Assembly (NCBI GenBank): GCA_951217055.1
Contig: OX578284.1
Span: 18,610,187-18,674,186 of the forward strand
Source of the DNA: Gerris lacustris
Lineage: Eukaryota; Arthropoda; Insecta; Hemiptera; Gerridae
Length of the DNA stretch: 64,000 bases
Direction: 5' to 3'
Positions 44,761 to 53,824 of this stretch are shown piece after piece (the first letter of the stretch is position 1; the number at the start of each line of letters is the position of its first letter). The notes beneath the pieces are model-generated. The model was not told where the DNA came from, did not search any database, and saw nothing but the letters and a program-made list of their open reading frames with translations. A program made the translations under genes and the position numbers.

Positions 44761-46638
44761 TTTTTTTTCAGCAGCACTAAGACACCTCGATGCGTATGCA
44801 ATGGGTTTTTCCATCCCGTCCAAAAACCTATGGCTTAATACTGCCCCTATACCACATTCACTCGCATCTGATGTTACCACTATAGGAAGTTCAGGATTGT
44901 CGTCCAAATATGATGCAACACCATCTAACCCTGCAATAACCTGGTCAATGGTTTTTTGATACAATGCTGGAGCAAAATTTACACCAAATGGTAACCTTCT
45001 ATACCTGAAATACCCTACATGAGTCGCTATTACAAGGTACTTTCTTGATGCCTCATCAACCTCCATCTGAAGGTAGGCATCCTTAAGATCTAAAGTAGTA
45101 TATTCTTCACCTCCTTGGAGTTTAACCATAATATCCTCAAATCGAGGCATTGGGTGCTGGTCACAGTGCATATGCGGGTTTATAGTCACCTTAAAGTCTC
45201 CACAAATCCTCACTTTTCCTGTTGGTTTTACCACCAATACTATGGGTGATGCCCACTCAATAGGCATAGAGCAAGAATCAATTGGTTCTATAACGCCCTC
45301 TATTACTAACCGTTGTAATTCGTCCTCTACTCCCTTTTTTAAAGCAAACGGCACTGGTCTCGGTTTAAATATTTTTGGTTTTGCATTATCTTTTAAATGT
45401 ACTACTGCCTTGTGTCCGATAATTGTGCCTAACTTTTCACAAAATAAACCTGGAAATTTAATCGAAATTTCTTTTATTAATTCTTCTCTATTAACTTTTG
45501 TCTCGACAGTTGTACCTATATGACACACCCTGGCCCCAGGTGGAAGCGGTAATTTAAATTTTAGCATCCAATTTAACCCAAACAGAGGAATGTCTTCCTC
45601 CTTTACTACTATTACTGGTGAAGTTAACGTTTTATTAAAAGCAACTACAGTAACATAAGATTTCCCAAGTGTTTTTATAGGAAAACCTGTGTAAGCAATT
45701 AATTTTCTTGTTTTTACCAATTTTGGTCTACCAAACGACTTCCACCACTGTTCACTCACTACTGACTTAGCAGCTCCTGGATCAAAAAGCATTTCTAACT
45801 TTTGTTTATTTATAGTAACTGGGATCATAATCTTTGATCCAGAGGAAACAGCATGTATTTTGCTGTCTTCTGATTCACTCTCAGTAGAGTTTCCTTCACT
45901 ATCTCTATCAACACGCCTAACCCCAGAATTTTTTATAATCGCTCTATCCTCTTTCAAACATACCTTAGCGAAATGATCTTTGCCCTTACAAGCGTGGCAA
46001 ATTTTTTCTTTTCCTGGACATGTGACCCCTGCCGTATGTAATTGTAATCCACATTTAAAACAGTGCTTCCCCCTAACTAAAACTAACGGTTTCTTAGTTG
46101 AATAATTCCGTGAATCTCTTTTTATATCATTGTGTTTTACTGTATTAAGTTTACTACCATTTTCATTTATTCTTAACTGAGCTGTTTCAACTGTTTCTAA
46201 CATTATTGCTGAAGCCTCGACATCTTTTAATCTACTATCTGGATTTGGGTATAATCTTAATAACTCTTTCTGCCATTCACAACAGTTAATGCCTACAATA
46301 AGTTGGTCACGTAATCTTTCTTCTAATGATTGCCTAAAACTACACCTACTAGCCATAGCGCGCAACGTATTCATATATTTTGATATGGACTCCCCTTCAT
46401 CTCTAAACCTCTTAGTAAATGCAACCCTCTCTCCCAGAGTGCAATATTTAGTACCATAATAATTATCGAGTACCTCTGTTATATCATGGTAGGGAATATC
46501 TCCTATAAAAGTTGGATAAAAATGGTCAGACAGAACCTTAAATCCTTTTGGTCCAATTTTTGATAGAAGTAGATCCCTCATTCTATCTTCATTCTGTATA
46601 TTAAATACTCTTATTTCGATGGAAAATCTTTGCTTATA
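44761..46638 (-). pseudogene. Mag-like Gag (main part), protease and reverse transcriptase
   Basis: One open frame from the Harbinger insertion point (46638) to the RNase H break. In order: capsid-like region; two zinc knuckles (CFKCGLQLHTAGVTC and CHACKGKDHFAKVC, complement about 45960-46060); protease with LFDPGAAKSVV (D-P-G where Asp-Ser/Thr-Gly is expected); RT fingers and palm (TLDLKDAYLQM, LPFGVNFAPALYQ, SYLDD), then directly NPELPIVVTSDASECGIGAV of RNase H. The stretch that normally follows YLDD, roughly 130 residues of RT palm/thumb and connection, is missing at about 44898/44899, in frame. At 44761-44768 one extra base in an eight-base run shifts RNase H out of frame. It cannot encode an active polymerase. 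Confidence 0.88.
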
Positions 46639-46895
46639 AGGCCTCTTTCACACGAGGCAACAAAGTTGATTCAACTAGTTGACTGGCGGTTGAAATGGAG
46701 TGTAGCAGGGTAGCAAGCGCTAAGGAATCGCCCGAACCCCTTCACACGAGTCAACTCGCCCGCCCAGGCGACTAGGAGACCAGGCACATGTGCCGCTCGC
46801 GTTCTCATCCCCACTAGTTGATTCAACTAAAAAGACACTACAAGGTATTAGGCCCTTCACACGAGTCAACTTAGTTGAGTCAACTGGCACACTTG

Positions 46896-47042
46896 TTCCA
46901 TATAAATACTACTTTCTCTTCCAATTAAATTGAAGAATTTATCCTCGTGGCTTAGTAGTTTCGGATATAATTGTGAGAAAGATCCCGTTTCCTGATTCTC
47001 TAATAAGGGATGAACCCACGTTCTTCGAGTAGATTTCTTTCT
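46896..47042 (-). pseudogene. Harbinger transposase N-terminal relic
   Basis: 49 uninterrupted codons on the minus strand. They contain RTWVHPLL, ETGSFSQLYPKLL and HEDKFFN, the conserved opening of PIF/Harbinger transposases (R-W-V-x-P, then G-x-(F/Y)-x-x-L, then F-(F/Y)-N/R). The frame runs into terminal-repeat sequence at 46895; upstream it is cut by the family B repeat at 47047. The DDE nuclease is absent. This supports the superfamily call for the surrounding element. Confidence 0.7.
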
Positions 47043-47046
47043 TTTT

Positions 47047-47580
47047 AGGGTTTCGCTGGTAAAACCAAGAAATGAAACCCTTATAGTTTCATTCCTCTAT
47101 CTGTCTGTCACTCTGTACGGTTCCAATTACTTGAATTAAAAGAGATAAATACTTGAAACTTTCCAGTATTAAAGATCGTTTTGACGCACACACAGGAAAG
47201 ACATAGCGAACTCAAAATTATCAGCTGTTCAAATTCAAAATGGCGGATAATTCATGTCACGCGAAAAAAATATTTTTTTTAAATTTTTGAGTGGGGTATC
47301 AAATGAAAGGTAATATAGAGTAGCTTACAAACATATACAACACTTGTGGTAATTAGTTAATTTTTCATGCCATTTTGTAAAAGAAATCAACATTTTGCGT
47401 GCCCCACCCCCCTTATACTAACTAATTTTCTATTCATAATACCAACGAGACCCTTTTTACGGGAGACTTGACACACAACCAATTTTTTTGCTCTTCTCCT
47501 TGCAGAAGAGCATCAAGAACTTCTGCTTCCTCGGGTCATAACATCGTACTGACCTCCTAGTCCAGGCAAATTAGTAAAAA
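47047..47580 (+). repeat. Family B hairpin-headed repeat inside Harbinger element
   Basis: It starts AGGGTTTCGCTGG...GAAACCCTTAT (hairpin of eight pairs), then TCTGTCTGTCACTCTG, AATTCAAAATGGCGGATAA and GGGTATCAAATGAAAGGTAA. It parallels the copy at 31750. Confidence 0.65.
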
Positions 47581-47609
47581 AAAAAAAACAGCAAATGGAG
47601 GAAATAATT

Positions 47610-48460
47610 TATAAAGTTTTGAAACTTCGTGAAAACACTTTTAAGGGGTGTAGTAGTAAGAATCAGTAAAGTTCCCCCCTCTTGAGGGGGCGCGTCCCCC
47701 CCCCCCCCTCGCCCCTCCTTAAAGTCCAAAATTTACTTAGTACTCAACTGATTATTATGAAATTTTGATGGTTTGTCGAAAGTAGCCCGCAGATAGCCTC
47801 ACATTAATTTCAACCGTCTGCGCTCTTTACATTGCCTAAATTGGTTCCCTTTCTGTCTGTCTGTTGATCAATTTTTTGTCTGCCTTTTATGAATTAAAGG
47901 TATCAATTTATCAAAATGTAAAGAGCGCAGACGGTTAAAATTAATTTGGGGATATCTGCGGACTACTTTCGACAACTCATCAAAATTTCATAATAATCAG
48001 TTGAGTACTTTTGAAGATATAGGTCTAAATAAATGTATGTTTATGCGCATGAGGAGGATAAAATAATGGGCGTAGAAGGTTGAAACTTATATGGGATCAG
48101 CAATGGGCTAAGTATAACCTGCCATCCCAATTTCATTAAAATCGGATGAGTTGTTTTTTAGATATCTTGGTTCGCAAAAATACGTTTTATCTCTACCCAA
48201 CTACAATATCTCGAAAACGGTATGTCCCACTTCAAACATGCATAGGACCTTTTTAGTGCAGAATTATGAGAGGAATAATTTTGGTAATAACACTTATTTT
48301 CAAAAAATAAACCGTTTGACGTAAAAAGTGAAAAATAAGTAAATTTTGGACTTTAAGGAGGGGGGAGGGGGGAAGCGCCCCCTCAAGAGGGGGGAACTTT
48401 ACTGTTTCTTACTACTACACCCCTTAAAAGTGTTTTCACAAAGTTTAAAATTTTTATCAA
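47610..48460. repeat. GC-rich inverted repeat pair
   Basis: Arm 47610-47745 (GAAAACACTTTTAAGGGGTG, CCCCCCTCTTGAGGGGGCGC, CTCCTTAAAGTCCAAAATTT) is the reverse complement of about 48340-48460. Between them lie inverted family A fragments (47760-47870 and 47925-48180), so the whole block is a nested palindrome. Long C/G runs sit in both arms. Confidence 0.8.
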
Positions 48461-48639
48461 TTATTTCCTCTATTATTTCTTATTTTCCTGGACTATCCCG
48501 TTGGGAAGAGAAGTTGAATCAACAAAGTTGCCTCGTGTGAAAGAGGCCTGAAAAAGTCTTCACACGGGCAGTCAACTAGTTGAGAGTCAACCAGTCAACT
48601 AGTTGAATCAACAAAGTTGCCTCGTGTGAAAGAGGCCTA

Positions 48640-48744
48640 ATTCCTCCAATCTTCCTCTTCAGGATTAAATTGGCTAAAGATAAATGGTTTGTCATCTCTT
48701 CCTGGTGTTATTTGTTCTTCTGGTGTTCGACGACGTCTAGCCAT
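48640..48744 (-). pseudogene. Mag-like Gag, N-terminal piece
   Basis: The ATG complementary to 48742-48744 opens 35 codons beginning MARRRRTPEEQITPG, rich in Arg and Glu. The frame is cut at the TAA target site by the Harbinger insertion and continues in phase beyond it at 46638. It starts about 35 bases after the 5' LTR, close behind the primer binding site, with little leader. Confidence 0.8.
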
Positions 48745-48758
48745 TTATTTAATTTATT

Positions 48759-48777
48759 GTTTTGTCCGCAGCGCCAA
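48759..48777 (-). other. Primer binding site
   Basis: In element sense TTGGCGCTGCGGACAAAAC follows the 5' LTR after two bases. The TGGCGC start is typical of sites complementary to a tRNA 3' end; I do not assign the tRNA. Confidence 0.65.
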
Positions 48778-48778
48778 T

Positions 48779-48881
48779 TGTAATAACTTGGGTTTATTAT
48801 AACATTTGATTTAACAATGAATATTATTTTATATAAATATTTTACAAGTAAACATCATTTCAATGTCAATATGTCCTGACA
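48779..48881 (-). repeat. 5' LTR of the Mag-like element (103 bp)
   Basis: It runs from TGTCAGGACATATTGAC to GTTATTACA in element sense and lies next to the AAAAT duplication at 48882-48886. Confidence 0.93.
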
Positions 48882-48889
48882 AAAATTAT

Positions 48890-50215
48890 AGAATAAATTA
48901 ACAATTATAGAAATAAGCAAAAGCAAAGAGACGGATAGTTAAAAAGGGTTAAAGAGGCCAGGTCTTCTATACTGCTAGACACGCTTAGTAATATCCACCC
49001 CCCCCCCCCCCCCCTCCAGTCCGTTTTTCGTCTCTCATGAACTCATGAGACTCTCCACGTCGGCTTTCTCCTTTACTTTTTACACAGTAATTAATTTGAT
49101 TAGTTTTAACTATTTTATGACTTTTTAAACCATCCATCTCTTTGCATTTGCTTATTTTTATAGTTATTAATTTATTCTATCATTTTTATTTATTTCATTA
49201 ATTAATAAATTATTATTTTAATTTTATTTATGTTATCATTATCACTTTTGTTTAATCGTATAATTCCATTCTGTTTATTTAATTTCCCCTACGTTTACAT
49301 TTACTCATAATTTTTATTGTTATACCTCTAGTTGTTGTTTTTGTTTTTTTTTAACTTTTTGGTATTTTTATTTTACATACACTGATTATTTTTTATATAG
49401 AACTTATGTAGCTATATTTATTTTTTTATTTTTTCTGTATTTCTTGTTGTAAAAACTAGTTATGTGAAATTTTGTAGAGAGGATTTCCGTATTTCATTAT
49501 TCTTCATATTTTTATAAATTTATTTTTTCTGCTGCTTCTCTTAAAGACACATTAGGTTTTACAGGTCATAGATCAGCACGGTGGGACCATTAGTATTTAA
49601 AATATTTCACATCTCAGATATATCATATTAAGGACATTATTTTTAATTGAGATAACTCATTATTCTCGGTATTAAACTTACTTTGAAGATTATCACGGAG
49701 GTAACTTGAATCAATATTATCTTTTGCGTGATTCGGCTGAAACAGATTCAGCAAACAGAGTATATTTGTGTATACAGATTGTTAGCCCACTTAATACGCA
49801 AATGGAAATACAAAGATGAGTTAATATTTATGTACAATAATTGGATGTTGCCATACTATAAATGTTTAATATTTACTAATTAATTAATTCACTGATTAAT
49901 ATCAGAATTAGAAAATAACCCATTAACGTTAAAGTAACCAATTAACTTTTGATTTTATGAATATCATTGATAAACAAAACAAGGATAATTATTTATCAGA
50001 AAGAACTATTACTTCTTATTAAATACGTCTTCCAATTCAGGTACGTACCTCTGTAACGGATTTAAATAATACCAAATGAGATTACACGATTTAAAAGTGA
50101 ATTTTCAAACGAAAATTGTTGTTGGGATCCACTGTCGATACCAACTCCAGCGGACTGTTGTATGAGGGTTCTGCCCGAGACCCGAGGGAATGAGCGGCTG
50201 AGTGCCAGAAAGGTG
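48890..50215. other. Intron; poly(C) run, nothing coding
   Basis: It contains a run of about 18 C at 48998-49015 followed by GTCTCTCATGAACTCATGAGAC, a perfect short hairpin. The rest is AT-rich intron. Confidence 0.5.
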
Positions 50216-50224
50216 TTTGGATCC

Positions 50225-50540
50225 TCTAGCGATCACCACTAGCAGCCTTAGCACGGCATGGAACCAGAGTGGATCCAACTACTAGCAGCCTTAGCACGGC
50301 ATGGAACCACAGTGGATCCAAATACTAGCAGCCTTAGCACGGCATGGAACCACAGTGGATCCAAATACTAGCAGCCTTAGCACGGCATGGAACCACAGTG
50401 GATCCAACCACTAGCAGCCTTAGCACGGCATGGAACCACAGTGGATCCAAATAGCAGCAGCCCTAGCACGGCATGGAACCACAGTGGATCCAACCACTAG
50501 CAGCCTTAGCACGGCATGGAACCACAGTGGATCCAAACGC
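50225..50540 (+). repeat. 43-bp minisatellite, about 7 copies
   Basis: The unit is ACTAGCAGCCTTAGCACGGC followed by ATGGAACCACAGTGGATCCA and AA(T/C). Copies are almost identical, suggesting recent expansion or strong homogenisation; each carries a BamHI-type GGATCC. Confidence 0.93.
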
Positions 50541-50544
50541 TTTC

Positions 50545-51170
50545 AGTGGGTTTTTATAAACGAATTCAGTATAATAATAGTGACATTGATAAATTATTAA
50601 TTTCTATCGTAGTAATACATTAAATATTTTAGCAAAATTGAAATTTACTAGCAACATTTGCAGATATCCCCAATATTAGATTTACCACTAGTTGAAGCAT
50701 AACCCTATTCATTCACTCAGTAGGTGTTGTTTTTACCTAGAGAGAGGACCCAGTCTCTACATACTTACCTAATATGATTAATTAATTTTATAACATAAAC
50801 ATAGGGTGTATCAATGTTGTTTTTATTATGTAAATTTAATTTTACACAATATAAACAAAATGTGTTTAATATTATTATTTATTCATTTTTTAATTATTAT
50901 TATTTCTTTTTTTTATTGCCATAGGTGTGTTTTTTTATAAAAAAAAAAAAAAAATTGTGAGGAAGAAATTACAAAGGAACGATAAAAATGAATATAAAAA
51001 GAAGTAATTTAATTTATTGTTATTTGATAAAGTGCATGAGGTATTTAGAGATACTGGTTTCAAATGAATTATATATTTTTATGGATTGAGTTGATAACGG
51101 AAATTGATTAAAATAAACAGGACCAAGGTATGAAGCATGTTTTTGTTTTCTTTCTGTGTTAATAGGGAGT
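50545..51170. other. Intron, probably the 3' flank of the non-LTR relic
   Basis: AT-rich; nothing coding is recognised. Confidence 0.4.
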
Positions 51171-51179
51171 CAGTACTGT

Positions 51180-51660
51180 GTTAAGTGTGAGCGCGCGTTG
51201 TGTAACTATGATTAACAGTAAGTTCTGTATCGGTCTGAAAAAAATGAGTAAAACTGCTTTTTTAAATATTAAGTCTAAAGTCAAAACGTTGAAGTCAGAA
51301 AAAGAAAGATATGTGGCGTAACGTCTAGGTATTTTTAGTGATATATTAATAATAGTTTTTGTATTACCTTTACTTGTTTTAAGTATGTCTGCGTGGCACT
51401 TCCCCAGTCTAATACACAATAGTTTAGGATGGACTCTGTAAATGCGTGTTAAAGCAATTTGAGTACCGCTGTATTTGCAAACTCTCGGATTCGAATGAAT
51501 GTGTACAAGGTTTTTATTATTCTGGTTGTAATCCAAGCAATGTGTTCTTTCCAGTTTAGGTGATTGTCAACAATGACAACTAAATATTTTATTTTGTTGA
51601 CTTGGTCAATTGAATTACAATTAAAGGAGGCAGTGTCTCTTTCTTTGTCGGTGTCAGTAT
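51180..51660 (-). pseudogene. Non-LTR retrotransposon reverse transcriptase, C-terminal relic
   Basis: On the minus strand one frame reads VNKIKYLVVIVDNHLNWKEH, then TTRIIKTLYTFIRIRE, a stop, then FTESILNYCVLDWGSATQTY, LKQVKVIQKLL and another stop. In a shifted frame near the end SYTTRA follows. This is the series YLG(V)xID..LNWK.HI ... SxLxYxxxxWG ... LQ(K) ... (H)SYNTR found after the catalytic core of Jockey/CR1-type reverse transcriptases. At least two stops and one frameshift show it is dead. The catalytic YADD region would lie to the right of 51660 and was not found. Confidence 0.75.
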
Positions 51661-51862
51661 CCGTGTTGGAGTTGGTAAAAGTACTCAGAGATGTTAAGTT
51701 ATAAAAAGAACAGTTGGTTTAAATTTTAGGTAATAATGTAGTAAAAACGTGAGTTTTCTGTTGTAAGAAATAATATTCAGTCTTGGGAATTCTTTACGAG
51801 ACTGCGGGAAACACACACAGCACAATAGTAACTACGATATTTTAAAGATAGCTTTATCTTAG

Positions 51863-52237
51863 GAAGGAGAAATCAGGAAGTTTTCTGATCAAACGATTGA
51901 TGCTATCGTTGACTTACTTACTACAAGTCGTACTTCTTTTGAACTAGAACTTAGATCATTGTTGAAATTTAACATTCGAGGTGAAGCGCCTTTTCTCTTA
52001 TTAAGCCTATTACACACTGGGATTCATTGTTCGTATTCATTGTCACGCACCATTGAGTCAGAGAATGCTATTTCGGGTGGGACTCAAAGTTTCAACTATG
52101 CGACATGCCAGACTCAAGATTCATTGTCACAACCTCAGCCAGAGTGCAAGCAGGAACTCAACTCTGCGACAATAAATCCGATCAAAAAACCTGCAACAAA
52201 TGAATCCAAACAAAGAATTTACAACTACGAATTCTAA
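51863..52237 (+). CDS. Unrecognised reading frame, possible exon
   Basis: 124 open codons follow directly after TTTATCTTAG, which could be a splice acceptor (the TAG is also an in-frame stop). The first half has balanced, protein-like composition (FSDQTIDAIVDLL, SFELELRSLLKFNIRG); the second half runs into the nine-residue repeat of the following array. An internal ATG at 51959 could give a 92-codon frame. I do not recognise the protein. It is on the opposite strand to the host gene and could be the end of a dead gene or element captured in the intron. Confidence that it is expressed is low. Confidence 0.25.
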   Translation, partial: EGEIRKFSDQTIDAIVDLLTTSRTSFELELRSLLKFNIRGEAPFLLLSLLHTGIHCSYSLSRTIESENAISGGTQSFNYATCQTQDSLSQPQPECKQELNSATINPIKKPATNESKQRIYNYEF

Positions 52238-52805
52238 CAAAGAATCTGAGACAATGTATCCATACCCAAACAAAGAATTTACCCCCATAAATTCGAAAAA
52301 GAACCTATGACAGTGATTCAAAACAAGAAATCTGCAACAATGAATTCGAACAAAGAATCTGCGTCACTGAATCCAAACAAAGAACCTAGAACTATGAATT
52401 CGAACAAAGCATCTGCGACAATGTATATCCAAACCCAAACAAAGAATTTACCACCATGAATTTGAACAAAGAACCTGTGGCAATAATTCCGAACAAAGAA
52501 TCTGCAACATAATGAATCCTAACCAAGAATCTGCGGCAATGAATCCAAACAAAGAACCTGCGAAAATAAATCCGAACAAAGAATTTACATCAGTGAATCC
52601 GAACCAAGAATGTTTGACATTGAATCCACAGAATGAATGTGCGACAATGAATCCGAACAAAGAATGGTTGACAATGAATCTAAAGAATGCATGTGCGACA
52701 ATGAATCCGAACAAAGAATTTTCGTCAGAGAATCCGAACCAAGAATGGTTGACATAGAATCCAAAGAATGCATGTGCGACAATGAATCCGAACAAAGAAT
52801 CCAAG
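52110..52805 (+). repeat. 27-bp array reading (M/I)NPNKExxx in frame
   Basis: About 25 units of 27 bp such as AATGAATCCGAACAAAGAAT plus CTGCGAC. Because 27 is divisible by three, each frame stays open for long stretches on both strands. From 52512 to 52757 the plus strand reads a nine-residue repeat (MNPNKEFTS, LNPQNECAT, MNPNKEWLT). Small indels break the frame elsewhere. Confidence 0.85.
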
Positions 52806-52859
52806 TTTGTCCTTGGCATTATGATCCCGCTGATCCTGTATATTCAGTTATATTTGCAC

Positions 52860-53620
52860 TATTTTTGTATTTATAATAATATTGTTATGATATCACAACT
52901 TCCATTACCAATAAGATCTCCTCAATGAAATACAAATAATAAAATAAAAACAGATTATTGGTAGAATGAATTAATTATAATTTCTACTACAAATAATTTC
53001 TTGAAAATATTTATAAGGAAATAAATGAGATCTTGAAAGGTATATTTAGTTGAGTTAGGTTTTATAGGTTTGCTACAGCAATACCAGAGGAAAATTAGAT
53101 TCCCTCCTTATCAGGTTGAATCGATTTTGAGTGGATAATATAGAAACGTTTCCAATCAACTAGAGTGTGTGCCTTTCATAAATATGTATAATGCGACCGC
53201 AAAAACTCGGCCCCGATACGCGGCCACATTATTTCACTCTTTTGCAGGTTCTACCCCTTCAATATAATAGAGTGTTATGATAGAATCAGCTTTGTTAAAC
53301 CTTCTTTCACACGTGAGATAATCTGATAAATGCCCGTGTCTTATGACAAGCCATCGAGCAAAAACAATACGAGTCAAGACGAGGAAATTATAAATAAATA
53401 ACTAATGTTTTTATATAGAAGAACAAGTAGTTTAAAATAACTGCAGAAGTCAATTATGGTATACATTTATAATTTATCGAAAGGAAAATAAAATTGTGAT
53501 TATTATTTTGATTTGATTTCTATTTTTATTACATTGGTTTTATACCTTGCACAAAAATAATAAATAATAAATTTGTAAATTAAAGCACGTATCGAGTCAA
53601 ATTAAGTGAAGTAAATTTAT
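52860..53620. other. Intron, nothing recognised
   Basis: AT-rich intron sequence. Confidence 0.4.
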
Positions 53621-53667
53621 GATTTGAAGAGGTACTTACCGTCGATATTTGCTCGATCTGAGGATCA

Positions 53668-53702
53668 CTGGACCAGTTTCGGCTATACGCCATCATCAGC
53701 AG
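53668..53702 (-). ncRNA. Hammerhead ribozyme, left arm (ACUGGU stem III)
   Basis: Minus strand: stem I CUG/CAG, CUGAUGA (complement of 53693-53699), extra U, stem II GGC/GCC with loop GUAUA, GAA, ACUGGU, C at 53671. ACUGGU is self-complementary when two G-U pairs are allowed. Confidence 0.65.
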
Positions 53703-53743
53703 AAGAATATAGATCTCCTAGACTCTAGGAGCTCTGTATTCTT

Positions 53744-53778
53744 CTGCTGATGATGGCGTATAGCCGAAACTAGTCCAG
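53744..53778 (+). ncRNA. Hammerhead ribozyme, right arm (ACUAGU stem III)
   Basis: CUG (53744-53746), CUGAUGA (53747-53753), extra U, stem II GGC/GCC (53755-53765), GAA (53766-53768), palindromic ACUAGU (53769-53774), C at 53775 as expected cleavage nucleotide, CAG (53776-53778) closing stem I. All core bases are present. Confidence 0.7.
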
Positions 53779-53824
53779 TGATCCTCAGATCGAGCAAATA
53801 TCGACGGTAAGTACCTCTTCATAT

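Larger units (their letters stand above)
46640..48637 (-). mobile_element. Harbinger-type element, 1,998 bp, inserted in gag
   Basis: Terminal inverted repeats GGCCTCTTTCACACGAGGCA at both ends; TAA is duplicated outside (46637-46639, 48638-48640). Subterminal TTGATTCAACTAGTTGACT-like blocks repeat in both orientations. It keeps a transposase N-terminal scrap (46896-47042) but nothing else of the protein. The inside was colonised by a family B repeat (47047-47580), by a GC-rich inverted repeat (47610-47745 with 48340-48460) and by two family A fragments. Confidence 0.88.
43217..48881 (-). mobile_element. Ty3/Gypsy LTR retrotransposon, Mag-like, defective
   Basis: A complete insertion with AAAAT duplicated at both sides (43212-43216, 48882-48886) and LTRs of 108 and 103 bp. 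Order on the minus strand: 5' LTR, PBS, gag, protease, reverse transcriptase, RNase H, integrase, polypurine tract, 3' LTR. Very short LTRs and a Gag with two Cys/His knuckles point to the Mag lineage. A 2-kb Harbinger element interrupts gag; there is also an RT deletion, a frameshift in RNase H and D-P-G in the protease. The LTRs differ by two substitutions and one 5-bp indel, so the insertion is fairly young. It lies in the 17-kb intron, in the same orientation as the host gene. Confidence 0.93.
53626..53820. mobile_element. Palindromic hammerhead repeat, 195 bp
   Basis: Arms of about 90 bp start GAAGAGGTACTTACCGTCGA and end with its complement. The centre is the short dyad CTCCTAGACTCTAGGAG. 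Each arm holds one hammerhead core pointing outward. This is essentially two terminal units face to face with no spacer, the smallest such element here. Confidence 0.8.

Noticed and set aside
46656..46920. Further direct repeats of TTCACACGAGTCAACT as a separate element
   Set aside because: They are subterminal repeats of the Harbinger element whose ends lie at 46640 and 48637.
51159..51536. 125-codon minus-strand open frame
   Set aside because: It is out of phase with the reverse-transcriptase relic on the same strand for most of its length; only the relic's frame shows RT motifs.
52448..52819. 123-codon minus-strand frame of (L/F)FGFIxxHS repeats
   Set aside because: A by-product of the 27-bp array, whose length keeps every frame open; the reading is hydrophobic and repetitive with no start context.
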